NCBI GenBank assembly: GCA_024699855.1
Contig: JAMPIQ010000002.1
Location: forward strand, 5,890,001 to 5,954,000
DNA length: 64,000 nucleotides
From: Aphelenchoides besseyi
Taxonomy: Eukaryota > Nematoda > Chromadorea > Rhabditida > Aphelenchoididae
Reading direction: 5' to 3'
The first letter of the stretch is position 1. Each line of letters starts with the position of its first letter. The notes under the pieces are model-generated. The model ran no database searches. It saw nothing but the letters and a program-made list of their open reading frames with translations, and had not been told where the DNA came from. Made by a program: the position numbers and the translations under genes. Shown here piece by piece: positions 30,512 to 41,957 of the stretch.

Positions 30512-33277
30512 CTGCAAATATCGAATGGTCTTGCAAGTGGAGTGACTAAACACGCGCATGTTTCTCTTCAAGATCGTAAACATTCTTTCGCGTATACCAA
30601 CAAACATCACGCGCGTACGATGGACGTCAAAAAAATTTTCGTTCAATTCCAACTGCTGAAAAGCGTCCACAGCATCACGATCGGGTGTCCGCTCTTCGAA
30701 CAGCCGGTCAAACGAATTTTCCGTTCAATTTTCCTACAAACCGCTTTGTTCCACCGGACGTCTAATCACTCATCAGCGTTCCCGTTCACGCGTAGCTGTG
30801 AAATTTCGTAAAATCTGGGGAACGACGAGAGTCGTGAACGGAAATTTCACTCTCGCGCACTCAAACTTTTGGTTGACTTTTTGTATCACGACGTCGATCG
30901 AAGAAACTCAACCGCCATACGCGCATCTTCGAAAACGTGAAGCCAACGATTTTGAACCTCAAAAATCGACGCAATTACCGTTCTTTTTCGAAGATTTGCA
31001 GTCCGAATCCAACGTTATTTGGGCGTAGTGGTCAGTAGCAAAATTGCGCGCTCGCAAAATCGCTGTGCGCCGAAAAGCGTTTTTGGATGCGAGCGCAGAG
31101 GAGCGAATTTTTGATCGCACCACAAGCGACCTCGTCACACACCAAACATTCGCGGGGACCATTTGCGTGGTCGAACTTTGCGCGAAATTGTTCGTAGACT
31201 TTTGCCAAAACTCGAGTTCTCCATCGACTTCAAGCCACGATCATGCTGAAGCCTGTCGATGAAACTGAAGTTGGGGCGATCTGTCGTTTGTTTGCTTTCC
31301 GATCGTTTGTCCTTTGGGGGCACAAGCGAACGATGAGAACATTTCTGATGATCAAGTTTGCGAGAACGATCAAAATACGAAGATTCAATCGACCACAACA
31401 CCCGGCTATTTCGTTGCCAAAGTCTTCGAGCTAATGGCTAATGACTCATCGACCGACTAATTTCAGACCTTTCGAAACCTCCAAAGACGTTGATTTCGAT
31501 TGAAAATGCTCAAAAAGAGGCGATCAGCAGAAATCTGTGGACGAGAAAACATCATCGACTCGTTGTGATGTCAACTCGCAACCGCAAACAAAATGAAAAG
31601 CTTAAGAAAATCCCTAAACCATGAATAACATACACGGCACTGAAATTAATTGGCCAATGGGTGTATGGGCGGCTGAGAAATGCGATTAATCGAAACAAAG
31701 TCAATGAGAAGAAGAAGTCAAAAGCTCAAAATCGTAATGATCGGACATCGTCAAACAAATCGAAGTGTTCCGATGGATTTCTTCGAGCAGATTTTTGTGG
31801 ATTATCATAACGTACAATGAAATCGTAGGCAAAAGACGTGAGACCTGCAGTCGAAGAGCACAGGGGGGTCGAGAACGAAAAACGACGGCGCTCGCCCGGC
31901 AAAACGAAATTGCAGTCAGTCCGCTTTCTCGCCCAATACGAACGAGAAGAGAACACGGTGGACAGGAGAGTGAGCTGACTGCGATACGAGAAGAGACATC
32001 CAAACGACAGTCACGGCTCACAACCACGAACCCAACCGAAGGGAGAAAACCCGGGAATCGAAGCAGACGGCCGGTCCGAAAATTCGAAACGAACAAACGC
32101 CCGAAGCAAAGCGCCGAATTGCAACCCGAAAACAACTCTTGCGCCGGTGCTTTCGGATTGTACGGCAAAACGCGAGAAGTTCATTGTTTGATGTTAATTC
32201 CGCTTTTCATCCCAATTGTTAAACATGCGAACAGGAACTAACTGCACGGTCGTGGGAACTTGTGTGCTGTTGGAATGAGATGACAGACAAGTTAATTGTA
32301 AGTATAATCATAGATTACGAACTAAACATCCCACTTGAGTTGTCGGTTCATCTTCTAAAGAGTGACGAGTAATAATACGTTGAGATTTCGGGCTGCTATT
32401 CCACTATGACCATTCAGATGGCAAATAGAGACGAACATCTTTCAAATTCGCCCCAAAGAACGACGGGAAACGTTCTCGTCTATCGCCAATTGAATAGAAT
32501 AAAACAACGACAAGAGAAATGGATCGTCCGTTTTCCTGCTGCGATTCAAATCGACAATTAGCTATTTCAGTCGTCGCTCATAACACGATTTATCTTTCGA
32601 ATTGAGCTCATCGTTAATTGGCGTAACAATCGAGTGCACTCCGTTCGCTAATGCGGAAATCGACGTTCTGAATTTAACTTCTCATGGAAAAAACACATTG
32701 CAGGAACACTCACGATTCGAACAACAAAAACGAATCACCGACCGTGCGCTTTTCTGCGGTTGTTCACGTTGACCAGATGATTCACGGTCTGTTTTGATCG
32801 AACGGTCCTCTCGCTTTTCTTCAAACTTCTGCTTTTTAAAGACGATTTCCCCACTCGTGCGCACGTTCAACGAATCCGCAGTTTTGCGCCTTCTCCCACA
32901 GACGTCAGAACAAAACCACGCACCTGCGGAATTTATCGTACGCTTCCGGATGTCGTCAGCAGATGCTTAAACCACAGATGCACGCAAAGTCTACGCTTCA
33001 TTGAGTTGTACAATGAGCTCAATTTCGCGTAAACAGCAGACTTCTTGTCGATGGAAAGTTTCAGTGGGAATCCAAATTGTCGACGTATTTCGAACGAGCT
33101 TCCTACTCGAACTAAAACAGCAATGACTCACTCGCAAAAAGCTACAGAGCGAAACGGTCGTTGATTAGAATTCCCGACGCACTTTAAATTCTTTATTTTG
33201 ATTGAGATCCAAAACGTTTTATTTTCTGTTTCATTCTTCAAAAAATCTGATGTAAAAGTGCAAACAAATTTCGATTG
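30512..33277. other. long 5' region of par-1
   Basis: About 2.8 kb without a firm gene. It should contain the par-1 promoter(s) and first exon(s). A minus-strand open stretch ending at a GT near 32742 (FEEKREDRSIKTDRESSGQ, then KSA) has the right phase to join exon 30511. It lacks an ATG, so it is only a candidate. Overlapping long open frames at 31701-32241 on both strands are GC-richer but look non-coding. Confidence 0.35.
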
Positions 33278-34481
33278 TTAATGTTTCGTTTTGGCACCAT
33301 TGAACGACGAGTACACGCCGGACAAGCTCGAGAGGAGTGGATTGATCATAGGCGATTGATTCCAAGACGAAAATGATGTTGAAGAACCGAATCCAGCGAA
33401 GTTGTTAGTTGGTTGTTGGAGATAGGCTTCGACCGGTAGCAAACCATCTTGATTGGCATGCAAAGCATTGCGCGGATAAGCTCCAAAGGTGTTTTTTTCT
33501 GCCGCTAATTGAAAGCCTGATAGACCCGAAGATGTTGGAGCGGGTTCGAGCAGCGCCTGTCGCATACGAGCAAGTTGAGCCACAGGATTGTTAATGGTAT
33601 TTGTTGTTCCAGCGAAGGCGTTAGTGGCGGGCAAAGCACCAGCAGCGGTTGTTGTCAAGTTTCCTTCACCCGTCGACAAATAACAAATGTTACCAACTCC
33701 ACAAGTAAATCCTGAAAACGGATTCACATAAAGTTTAGTGAGCTATAGGACATTAAAGTTGATTACCTGCTGGACATTGTCCATTGACGCAAGGACCACC
33801 AACAGCATTCTGACCAACAGCACAGCCTTTAAATTGTTCGTTAGATGAAGTTTGTTTCTCTTTCTTACAGTAATAGTTTGTATTGCAAGCAAATCCGACT
33901 GGACACTTATTATTCACACATGTTCCAATAGTCTGACCAGTTGGACAGCGACAACAGTAGTTTCCAGCTCGTTTGTTGCAGAAGTAACCTAAAGAGAAAA
34001 TTCGATTAATTACAAAATTGTTTATGGCTTTTACCTTGTCCGCAAAGCCCTAAGATGTTCGTTGGTTAAATGAGTCTGTTATCGAGTTTAAAGAAAACAT
34101 TGAATAATTTTAAGACAACCTTCTTTTGACAAATAAGCTAATTCTTATGAAATGTTCTTGAGAAGTGAAGTAACAAACCGTTTAAACACGCAGCAACAGA
34201 ATCGTCTCCATCACATGCGCCTGAAGATTAGATTTATTTTCAGATCATGATCACGAAAAACCTTTGAGAGTTGGAGTTGGACAACAACAAACGTTGTTAC
34301 ATGTGAATTGCGGATATGCGGCTTGACATTGAAGGGCAGGAGCACATTGAAAGCAAGGAGTTGGACAGGATTGAATATACTGACGTTTACTTCGTTTTCG
34401 TTCTTCCAACTCCGCGGCAGAAATCAGAACGATAAGACTGCCGATCAAAACGATAAGGTTGTTTATGGGTGTCAAATGCAT
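33278..34481 (-). CDS. secreted cysteine-rich protein (EB/CC/lustrin-like modules), paralog A
   Basis: Six exons (34481-34262, 34220-34179, 34049-34035, 33988-33869, 33826-33767, 33711-33278) add to 296 residues. The signal peptide is NNLIVLIGSLIVLISAAE, followed by a dibasic RKRSKRQY processing site. Three cysteine modules follow: one with CAPALQCQ and NNVCCCPTP, one with GLCGQGYFCNK and YCCRCPTGQ, and two CVNxxCPxGFxC repeats. A Cys-free Asn/Ser/Ala-rich C-terminal half of about 130 residues completes it. Such CC/EB/lustrin-like modules are common in nematode secreted proteins of unknown function. Exon 3 is only 15 nt (GLCGQ) and is required for frame and for the match to paralog B at 36-37 kb. 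Confidence 0.8.
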
Positions 34482-36339
34482 GGCTTAAACGACGGTAATA
34501 TAAGCGAGTAGTTCAATTCTCGGACAATGAGCGTATTTCACTCGTGCTTCTTACGTGTTCTAACACGTAAAATTGTAAAGCCAAACGAAGTGTAGAAAAA
34601 CTCTGCGGTTGAACGAAACGTCTTGATTGTCGTCAGGTTTAGCGACTGATTTTGACTATCGAGTGGATGGTCATCGAATTCCACAAGAGATTAACGGCTT
34701 CTTTGCACTGAATTGAGCTCCTCGAGCAAGTGCGAAACAACGCGTTGATCAATCGAAACGGACACGCACAATTCAAGACTCGTTTTTCGTTGTACGAGCA
34801 GCGGCTGCAAACGAAAATTGCAGTTTTTATACACAACACAATAGCCAATCTCTTACACGTACGATGTTCAACTCTTAATAAAAGACATACAAACGATAAC
34901 ACGCAAAAAACATGCACTTTTGAACGACAGTTGAAGTTTCGAACGCCAAAGACGAGTCTGTGGTCTCGAGAAGTTTTGCAATGAGCTGTGACCTTCGCTT
35001 TCAAGATTATATTCAAGTAGCAATATCTGAGCGCAACTGACCGTTGAGCTTCGACCAGCAGACGACTCAACACGGTGTGCGCAAACAGTGTCATCGAGAG
35101 TGATCATGAAACCCGCGAATGTGAAGATGTGGCCAAGTTTAAGATCAACCACCGGTTTTCTGCGCGCTACTCGATGGACATTGAGAAGACAGCGAAGAGA
35201 CGGATTGATTGTAAGCTAAGTAAACCAGTTGGAGTCTTGAGTCATTGAATAGCATTAGCCACTTGGACTACAAGTGCATACGATTTGCACTTTAGCTTAA
35301 TATTTTGCCATAAAGTACAGAATATAAATTTTGATCAAAGAGCATATTGTTGTGATAACGACTATAAACTTGATAATCGAATTCAGAACAACGACGTGTA
35401 ATACGATATGCATCGAAACTGCTGACCTTTGTGTTCAATCGGTTTTCATTTTACACTTCGTCCACAATGTTAATTGTTCGTTTCATTTGTGGTTAGTCAC
35501 TAGTTATAATTGAAATTAACGGTCATTGCGGACTGCGTGTGTGCTATTTTTTGGCGAAAATCCGATCAATCGGGAAAATCAAACAGTTCATGGCTGATGG
35601 GTCGCAAATTTTCGAGTCGATCGCCACTCAACTGGTAGTCGTAATGAACAAAAGAAGAAAAAACAAAAGACCAAGTATGTGTGTTCAAAGGATTATCGTC
35701 CGAAAAAGCATGAGACAGTTTGATTGGGAATTCGTTTTGCTTCAACCGATTGCTATGATCTGCGCCGACGGTTCAAGCAGATTGTCTTGAGTTGCAACGA
35801 GGACTTTGAATCAATTGAATGAAGAAGTGTTTCGTCGCGAGGGTTGTGCGTATTGTGCAGATGATTAAGACCCAACTGCGTATTTCTTACATTTTGATAG
35901 CTTTATTGTGCGTTGCAAGAGACAATACAAGCGCAAACAAGAAAGAAATCATTTTAAATAATCAGCCGCGAAATTTGAATATCAATTCTCAAAACAGAAG
36001 TCACGGAAACTCAGCTTGAAGTAGGACTTTACGAGAATGCATTTACGTAAGTAGAAGGTTGGCATAGCTAATTGTTTCTAAAGGCTAAAGGATACGGTAA
36101 ACGTGAGACTTTCAAATAAGTCCAAAAAGAACCCGATGTGAACATTTGAAAGAAACAGGAAAGAAACTTACACTAAGTCGATAACGATGTTAATGTATTC
36201 CTGATTTTAACGATATTTAGACGTGATGTTTTTTCCTCCAAACGATAATTATAGCAAACTAATAATATAAACAGAAATTTAACGATAAAAAGGCTAAGAA
36301 ACTGAAGATCAGGGAGTTTGAAAGTTTTAAGAGAACGAT
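34482..36339. other. intergenic between the two cysteine-rich paralogs
   Basis: About 1.9 kb. The 151-codon minus-strand frame at 35094-34639 lacks domains and splice logic and is not accepted. I see no repeat linking the two paralogs. Confidence 0.4.
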
Positions 36340-37147
36340 TTATCTTTTTCCATTGTTTGCACTAACACTGAAAAATGAAGATAAGTTAACGACATCATCA
36401 GACGAAATCTTACGGATAACACAAGTTGCCTGCCCCACAGGCATAGCCGGCTGGACATTGACCGTTAACACAGGGTCCAAGTACTGATCCTGAGCCCAAA
36501 GAGCAACAGAAGTTGTTTGTGTTGCAAGCATAACCTAAAAGAGTTACTACTTCAATTGTTGTAAACAAATTACATACCGGCAGGACACAAATTATTCACA
36601 CATGGTCCTGGTGATGTTCCGGATTGGCATCGACAACAGAAATTTCGATTGTTGCAAAAGTAACCTTAAGTGTGATGTTGAACAAAATTCATATTGCTAC
36701 TACAAACCTTGACCGCAAAGTCCCGACAAACACGCCGCCACTGCTGGATCACCATCACAGGCAGCTAAAATCCGAAGTTAAGGTCATAATTTGCGATACT
36801 TACAAGAAAGATTGGTTTGAGGACAACAACAACCGAGCATACAAACTGTTGCTACCTGATATCGTTGACATTGCTGTGAGTTTGAGCACTGAGAAAAACA
36901 GCCGGCAGGACCTTAAAACTCATAAATTATCTCATTTCTTTGTTGTGAAAAGGAAAGAAATGCACTTATTTGTAGTGCACTTACATCCGTATTGACGTTT
37001 TACTCGACTCGAATTGGTCAGATGACTTCTGATCACAAGTTCGGGACCTTCCGGCGAATCGGGACTATCGGCCTGAATGTGAAGGGAGATAGCAAGACAT
37101 ATGAAGATACCAAATAAAACCGCCTGTTTAAGTCGCTGCGTGTCCAT
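36340..37147 (-). CDS. secreted cysteine-rich protein, paralog B
   Basis: Exons about 37147-36985, 36888-36804, 36764-36708, then two further exons ending in CYP and a last short exon ending ...SANNGKR-stop at 36340. The signal peptide is AVLFGIFICLAISLHIQA; the RVKRQY processing site is in the same place as RSKRQY in paralog A. The cysteine modules match one by one: CMLGCCCPQ, ACDGDPAVAACLSGLCGQG, FCCRCQSG, CVNNLCPAGYAC and CVNGQCPAGYACGAGNLCY. It lacks the long Asn/Ser-rich C-terminal half of A. The microexon of A is fused into exon 3 here. The junction of exons 1 and 2 breaks the frame by one base with any canonical GT-AG choice; see findings. An earlier in-frame ATG with its own hydrophobic stretch (TVFKNLINVLVLVVPIVF) leaves the start open. 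Confidence 0.68.
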
Positions 37148-38555
37148 CGGTGTTATGGTTTGAAAGACAATAGGAACGACTAAAACAAGTACGTTAATCA
37201 GATTCTTAAACACTGTCATCGAAATTAACACACGTCTTTCAACAACCTGGCTATTGAGAAACCAAGGGCGGAAGTGAAAAAAAGCGGAAAATGTTGACCG
37301 TCGCAGTCACGGTAAAGTCCACTCCTTTGCTCTTGTGTCCGACCGAACGCAATCAACAAATTGCGGGATTCAACTTTCAACTCGAATTCGCTAATTTTCG
37401 CAAACAACCTCTCCCTAAACATTGAAACCGGACCGATTGCTCGGGAGTTGGGATGTGTTCGAACCCCGAGGACGGAGATCCCGTTGATCGTTGGGATTGA
37501 ATGGATGTCGTCGCGTCTTCAATCGCTGACCGGAGTGTGCGCAAATCAAAAGGATTCATGGACCGATGGACGTTTAACCGCAACCATTCGCATCCAGAAA
37601 TGAGGATCAAAACCTTCGGAAGTAAAACCCGCCAGCGAAGACTCTCGAACGTAAAATGGACGCGCAACTCCACGACCATTGGCCCCAAGATCTCAATCGG
37701 ATATCAACGAGGAACAATCGATTACAGACGTAATTAGAAAGACATCAGGATGACTAATGAACAAACGGAAATGTTAACGTGATCTTAAAAAATTGATAGT
37801 CTCAATGCAGCAAACAGAATGGTAATTCAAAGGTAATCTCTTTGTTCACAACTATTGGCTTCTCGAATTTCCGAAAGACATAAAAGCGTGTGTTTGTTTT
37901 GATTATAATCGGTTATGTTCGTTAATCTCGACTTTGTTCTTAACCTCCGCGTTACTAAACGATTCATCGCACTTCTTATCGTCGGACACGATTTGCGATA
38001 ATTTCGTTTTTAATCGCTTACTCATGTTCTTCAAATACCAAAGAAGCTTTCAATCAATCATCAAAAAGGATATAAGACTTATCGTCGTGTTCATCACTCT
38101 TAAGATGACAGCAATTAAACAACACCATTAAAGTTTCAACCGAGATCGCGTATTCGGTCAAATCTATGCAAAACAACGACCAACGAAGCTCATGGAGTAA
38201 ACGATAAGAACAAAAGTTGTGCAGCCACTTCCTTCAACGGTTTAAATCGAAGTGTCTGATGATCGACAAGAATATTTTAGCATCGCGGAGTAATTGATTT
38301 ATTTGTAAGGACTCCGCTCTTCATCGTTTGGGTTCAGGACCAGCGAGATGAGTAAACAAACGCGCGGATCTCAACCTCAAATGATTCCCGCTCATCTACA
38401 AAAGAAACCATCGTATTGGAAGATGCAAGACCAACATCGCGATGTTCATTTTGCTCAAAAAAGCAATCAAAAATAACTCGCCTACGCCTTTCGTACAATC
38501 CTTTACCGTATCTGATGTTTGTACTCAAGAAAATTGGGATTAAAGCAAAAAGATC
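37148..38555. other. intergenic
   Basis: No supported gene. Several short open frames on both strands lack domains and splice signals. The promoter of paralog B and the 3' flank of the phosphatase gene fall here. Confidence 0.4.
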
Positions 38556-40345
38556 TTAAAGAGCTATTGATTCTGTTGTGGTCAGAATTTGATTTTTCAC
38601 GTTGTCGTCCACTAAGTTGTTTGCGGAAATCACCGGTGAGTGACCGTTGTCAATTGATCTCTTGTTCGAGTTCATAGCGTTGAAAGTGTCCGTAAAAGTG
38701 TCGATTGTCTAAAAACAATCCATTTCGGAACTAAGAATTGGACTTACTTTTGTTAGCTCTGCATCCGGTATTAGATTTCGAATGAATGCAAGAACCAATC
38801 GATAAATGAAAAGATATTGCAAATCGGTTTGCACAGATTGCAATCTTTTTTCTGAAATCGTTGTTGAAGTTTGTTTTCGTATTCGAATCACCTCTTAGTG
38901 CGCGCACAATCTCGGCGATTTGCGGTGTTTTGTTCGCTATTAACGTCTGAATACATAACTCGGCGGACATTACAATCCCGGTTCTTCCGATTCCAGCTGA
39001 GCAGTGAATTACAACGGCACTTTCGTTGGAACTTGACCTAATCAGTTGCAATAATCGTAGTACTATGTCTTCTTTTTCGGGCACGCCGCGATCGGGAAAG
39101 TTTTTATATTGATGATGATAGACTTTATGAGGCAAGTCGTCGCTGTTTTTGTTGATGACTTCTAAAACGGTGGTGACAAGTCCTGGAGTGTGGACGAAAG
39201 AACCACGATTTGTAACCAGAATTCCTAAACAAATTTAATTGAACGAACTTGTTAACTGACCAATGTCTTCCAATTTCATTATTTGTTGGTTGCAGACAGG
39301 CCAATATGCACGCTTTTCTGTGGACACACATAACATCAAAATTGCTCGGATGTTTTCTTGTAACACCATTCGCCAAAATTCATTCAACGTTGTGGCTGTA
39401 GGTTCTTGCGTGCAAATGAAATGTTGATTGTTGAGTGGTGGACCGCGAATGTGATTAGCGTGGATGTAATCGCAGGTATTTGAGCCTAATGGAGTCAAAA
39501 CGACCCGTTCATGATCAGTACAAATTACATCTCGGTATCTGTTTCGTGTTGGGTTCTTATCAAAATTCTCTTTTGTTGTGTTCTTTGGCATAACTGAATG
39601 ATTCAATTATTAGAATAGTGGTCGTTGACTGTACTTACAATCGCAGATTCTCTTCCTGTATTCTTTCAAAACACCTTTGGCTGTCAGCTTTAAAGAAAAC
39701 TGAAATATTAGCTGTGAGTATATTTTTTGATCAATAGTCGTCTTACATTTGCAAACTCCATAGCTGCCGATTTAATTTTTTCGACATCGACATCGATTTT
39801 GCCCAGTAGCTCCAATTCGTGGATGTTTGCAGCTTCTTCACTGCTGATTGTTGTAAATTCCGGGAGTGGTGGACGAGGTGGCTTCTCTCTGAAACACTTT
39901 CAAAGCACATCATAGTAGACAAGTACCTGTTGTCTTTAGTTACATTCAAAAGTTGTGACGAATCGTTCTCGTCTTCCGATTTCAACTCGTAATCGTTTTC
40001 TGATTCCCTAGTCTAAAAGTATTTCAATGACTCAAACCACAATCCCGAACATACGGATTGTTGACTTGCAAAACGGTTCTTTTTGCGACATTTACGGTTC
40101 AAAAATGTCTTTTCTTTCCTCACACTTTGCTGTCGACTTGACGACTGTCGTTTAAACTCTTGAGTTGTCGACGTGAACGCCTCATCGTCAGTACTTGGCT
40201 GAATGCCACTTTTCTTCAATCGACTGTTACGTCTTTGCAAAGTCTGAACTGGTGGATTTTCGTTGACAGTTGGAATTGTCGTTTCAAGGGTTTTTTTCTT
40301 AGACTTTTTGATTCGACATAAGTTGCTGAAGAATCTCATCGACAT
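38556..40345 (-). CDS. protein tyrosine phosphatase, class I, non-receptor type
   Basis: Eight exons (40345-40055, 40012-39927, 39888-39747, 39699-39639, 39593-39261, 39224-38892, 38851-38748, 38708-38556) sum to 500 residues. A basic, Ser-rich N-terminus and a Pro patch (REKPPRPPLPEF) precede the PTP domain. Motifs in order: KNPTRNRYRDVICTDHERV (substrate loop), DYIHANHI, FICTQEPTATTLNEFWRM, then HHQYKNFPDRGVPE. In that last one the usual Trp-Pro-Asp is Phe-Pro-Asp, with the general-acid Asp kept. Then come VVIHCSAGIGRTGIV (P-loop, nucleophile Cys and Arg present) and SVQTDLQYLF (Q-loop). It should be catalytically competent. The substrate is unknown. The start follows a TTTTCAG acceptor; a longer in-frame reading upstream would add a hydrophobic DLIVSFCFLFITCAKLVVV segment, so a membrane isoform is possible. 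Confidence 0.88.
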
Positions 40346-41479
40346 ACAACAAGATCGATTCGTCGTTTTGATCGGTTGGCCAAAGCCTGAAAATGACCGT
40401 TGATTCGCTACAACGACAAGTTTTGCACACGTAATGAACAGAAAACAAAACGATACAATTAGATCTGTTACCAAATCTGCACTTTGAGCAAAAACATTTC
40501 GTTACAATCACTTGTTTGCGATCGATTTCTGGACAGATCATGTGATAAAAGATAATCGTTTTTCATCACTCAAAATCTTTACTTAACGTCGAATTAACCC
40601 ATGAAACATCAAAAAACGTTAAAGTCACGTTGAATAGTATGCTCTGTGAGTGCAAATCGCAGCGATAAGACCGGAAAATTTTGATGAAATCGAGGAAACG
40701 TAAAGGTTTCGTTTATCATTTGCGTTTGTTTGGCGTCATCACAAACATTTGGGTGTGCTTTCAATCTCCGAGAAGAACAATAAATATGCTGTTTATTCGT
40801 GTTTTCGAAGCATCATGTACACAGATTTCAATAAAGAAGAAAATTCGTAACGAAGTGAATTGCAGAGTTTGACTGTGTTGTTGAAGAAAAAGTCAGGTGT
40901 ATGATTCTAAGGTTGATGGGTTTTACTGGCAGGAATTTAACAATGTGCAAAGTTGAGAGTGGTTGCTGCGTTGGTTAACGTAAAGATTGTTGTGATCGAT
41001 GAGCATGGATTTAAGTCAATCGCTTTGCATTGGCGTAACCGATAGTTCGTTTACGAAAAGAAGCAACAAAAGATGTTGAGAAGATGAGTTTAGTCGAAGA
41101 AGTGCCGGTCAGAATGTTTAGTTGAGAACGGAAACGACGAATACGATAAAAGAAAACAGGTGTTAGCGTTCGACATGTTTTTGTTTGCAACAACTCGAAC
41201 ACTTTGACATCCACCTGGTTTAGGTCAACGTTCATTTGTCAGCGCATTTCATTTCTACTATAGGATAAGAACACTTTTATTGAGGACGAAAACTATTACA
41301 ATAAAATATTACAATAAAACGTGGATTAGGAGAACTGAAATTCGGAAGATCGGGAAGAGAAATCGGAATGGGAATCATTTAGCGGATCCAGCGGTGGTTT
41401 GCCACGGTGCCTGAAGAGTTCGGAGGGAGACCCCGAAGAAACTTAACCCACGGTTTTTGAGATCCAAACATCTATTATG
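40346..41479. other. intergenic
   Basis: Upstream of the phosphatase gene and downstream of the tiny ORF at 41.6 kb. On the minus strand an AATAAA lies near 41280. No gene supported. Confidence 0.4.
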
Positions 41480-41745
41480 TCAAAACCGCACTCTTTTCGG
41501 TAAGCAAATAGGGCCTCCTTGAGCTAAATTTAAAAGGTTAAAAAAAGGACCAAAAAGTTACAGTAGCATTTGCGGTTATTGTCGAGACTGTCTTTTGCAT
41601 CTTCCATCAACTTCTCACCAAACTCGCAGAGTTCCTAAAACAAATATTTTAGGGAAGTTGCCTCCTAATAACTTACCGTTTCCTCGTAATACGAGCCTCT
41701 TGCTCGGCCTCGAAACTTTTTTCCATCTAAAAACATGTAAATCAT
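41480..41745 (-). CDS. tiny spliced ORF, function unknown
   Basis: Three putative exons (41745-41677, 41634-41562, 41523-41480) give about 62 residues in phase. It begins MIYMFLDGKKFRGRARGS, continues ETELCEFGEKLMEDAKDS, and ends PKRVRF-stop. The introns are 42 and 38 nt with good donors and acceptors, which is the main support. The second reading of exon 3 (LKEALFAYRKECGFDIIDVW) looks more like protein but needs a splice off by one base. No domain recognised. Confidence 0.35.
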
Positions 41746-41957
41746 AGCAAAAAAAGTCAATTGGACCAAAGAAAATGGGAAAATGATCACAATCTCTGAT
41801 GTTGAAAACTCGAACAGAAAACCGTAAAGGTCGAGAACGATCGAATTTGCACGAAATTCGAACGGAAATCTCCCGCCTTTGCCATTCGCAACGAAAACCG
41901 ATCAGATGACTGAGCCGATGTTTTGTTGTCCGCTCAGTTGCTTGCGAGTTTCCGACG

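Noticed and set aside
31701..32241. Long overlapping open frames (155 and 158 codons) on opposite strands
   Set aside because: Both arise from a GC-richer stretch upstream of par-1; no domain, no splice logic, and composition unlike the other genes.
34639..35094. 151-codon minus-strand frame
   Set aside because: Cys/Arg/Val mix without pattern, no signal peptide, no conserved motif, no polyadenylation or acceptor context.
41380..41470. Possible structured RNA in a GC-richer patch
   Set aside because: No tRNA-like arms or other recognisable fold could be made by eye.
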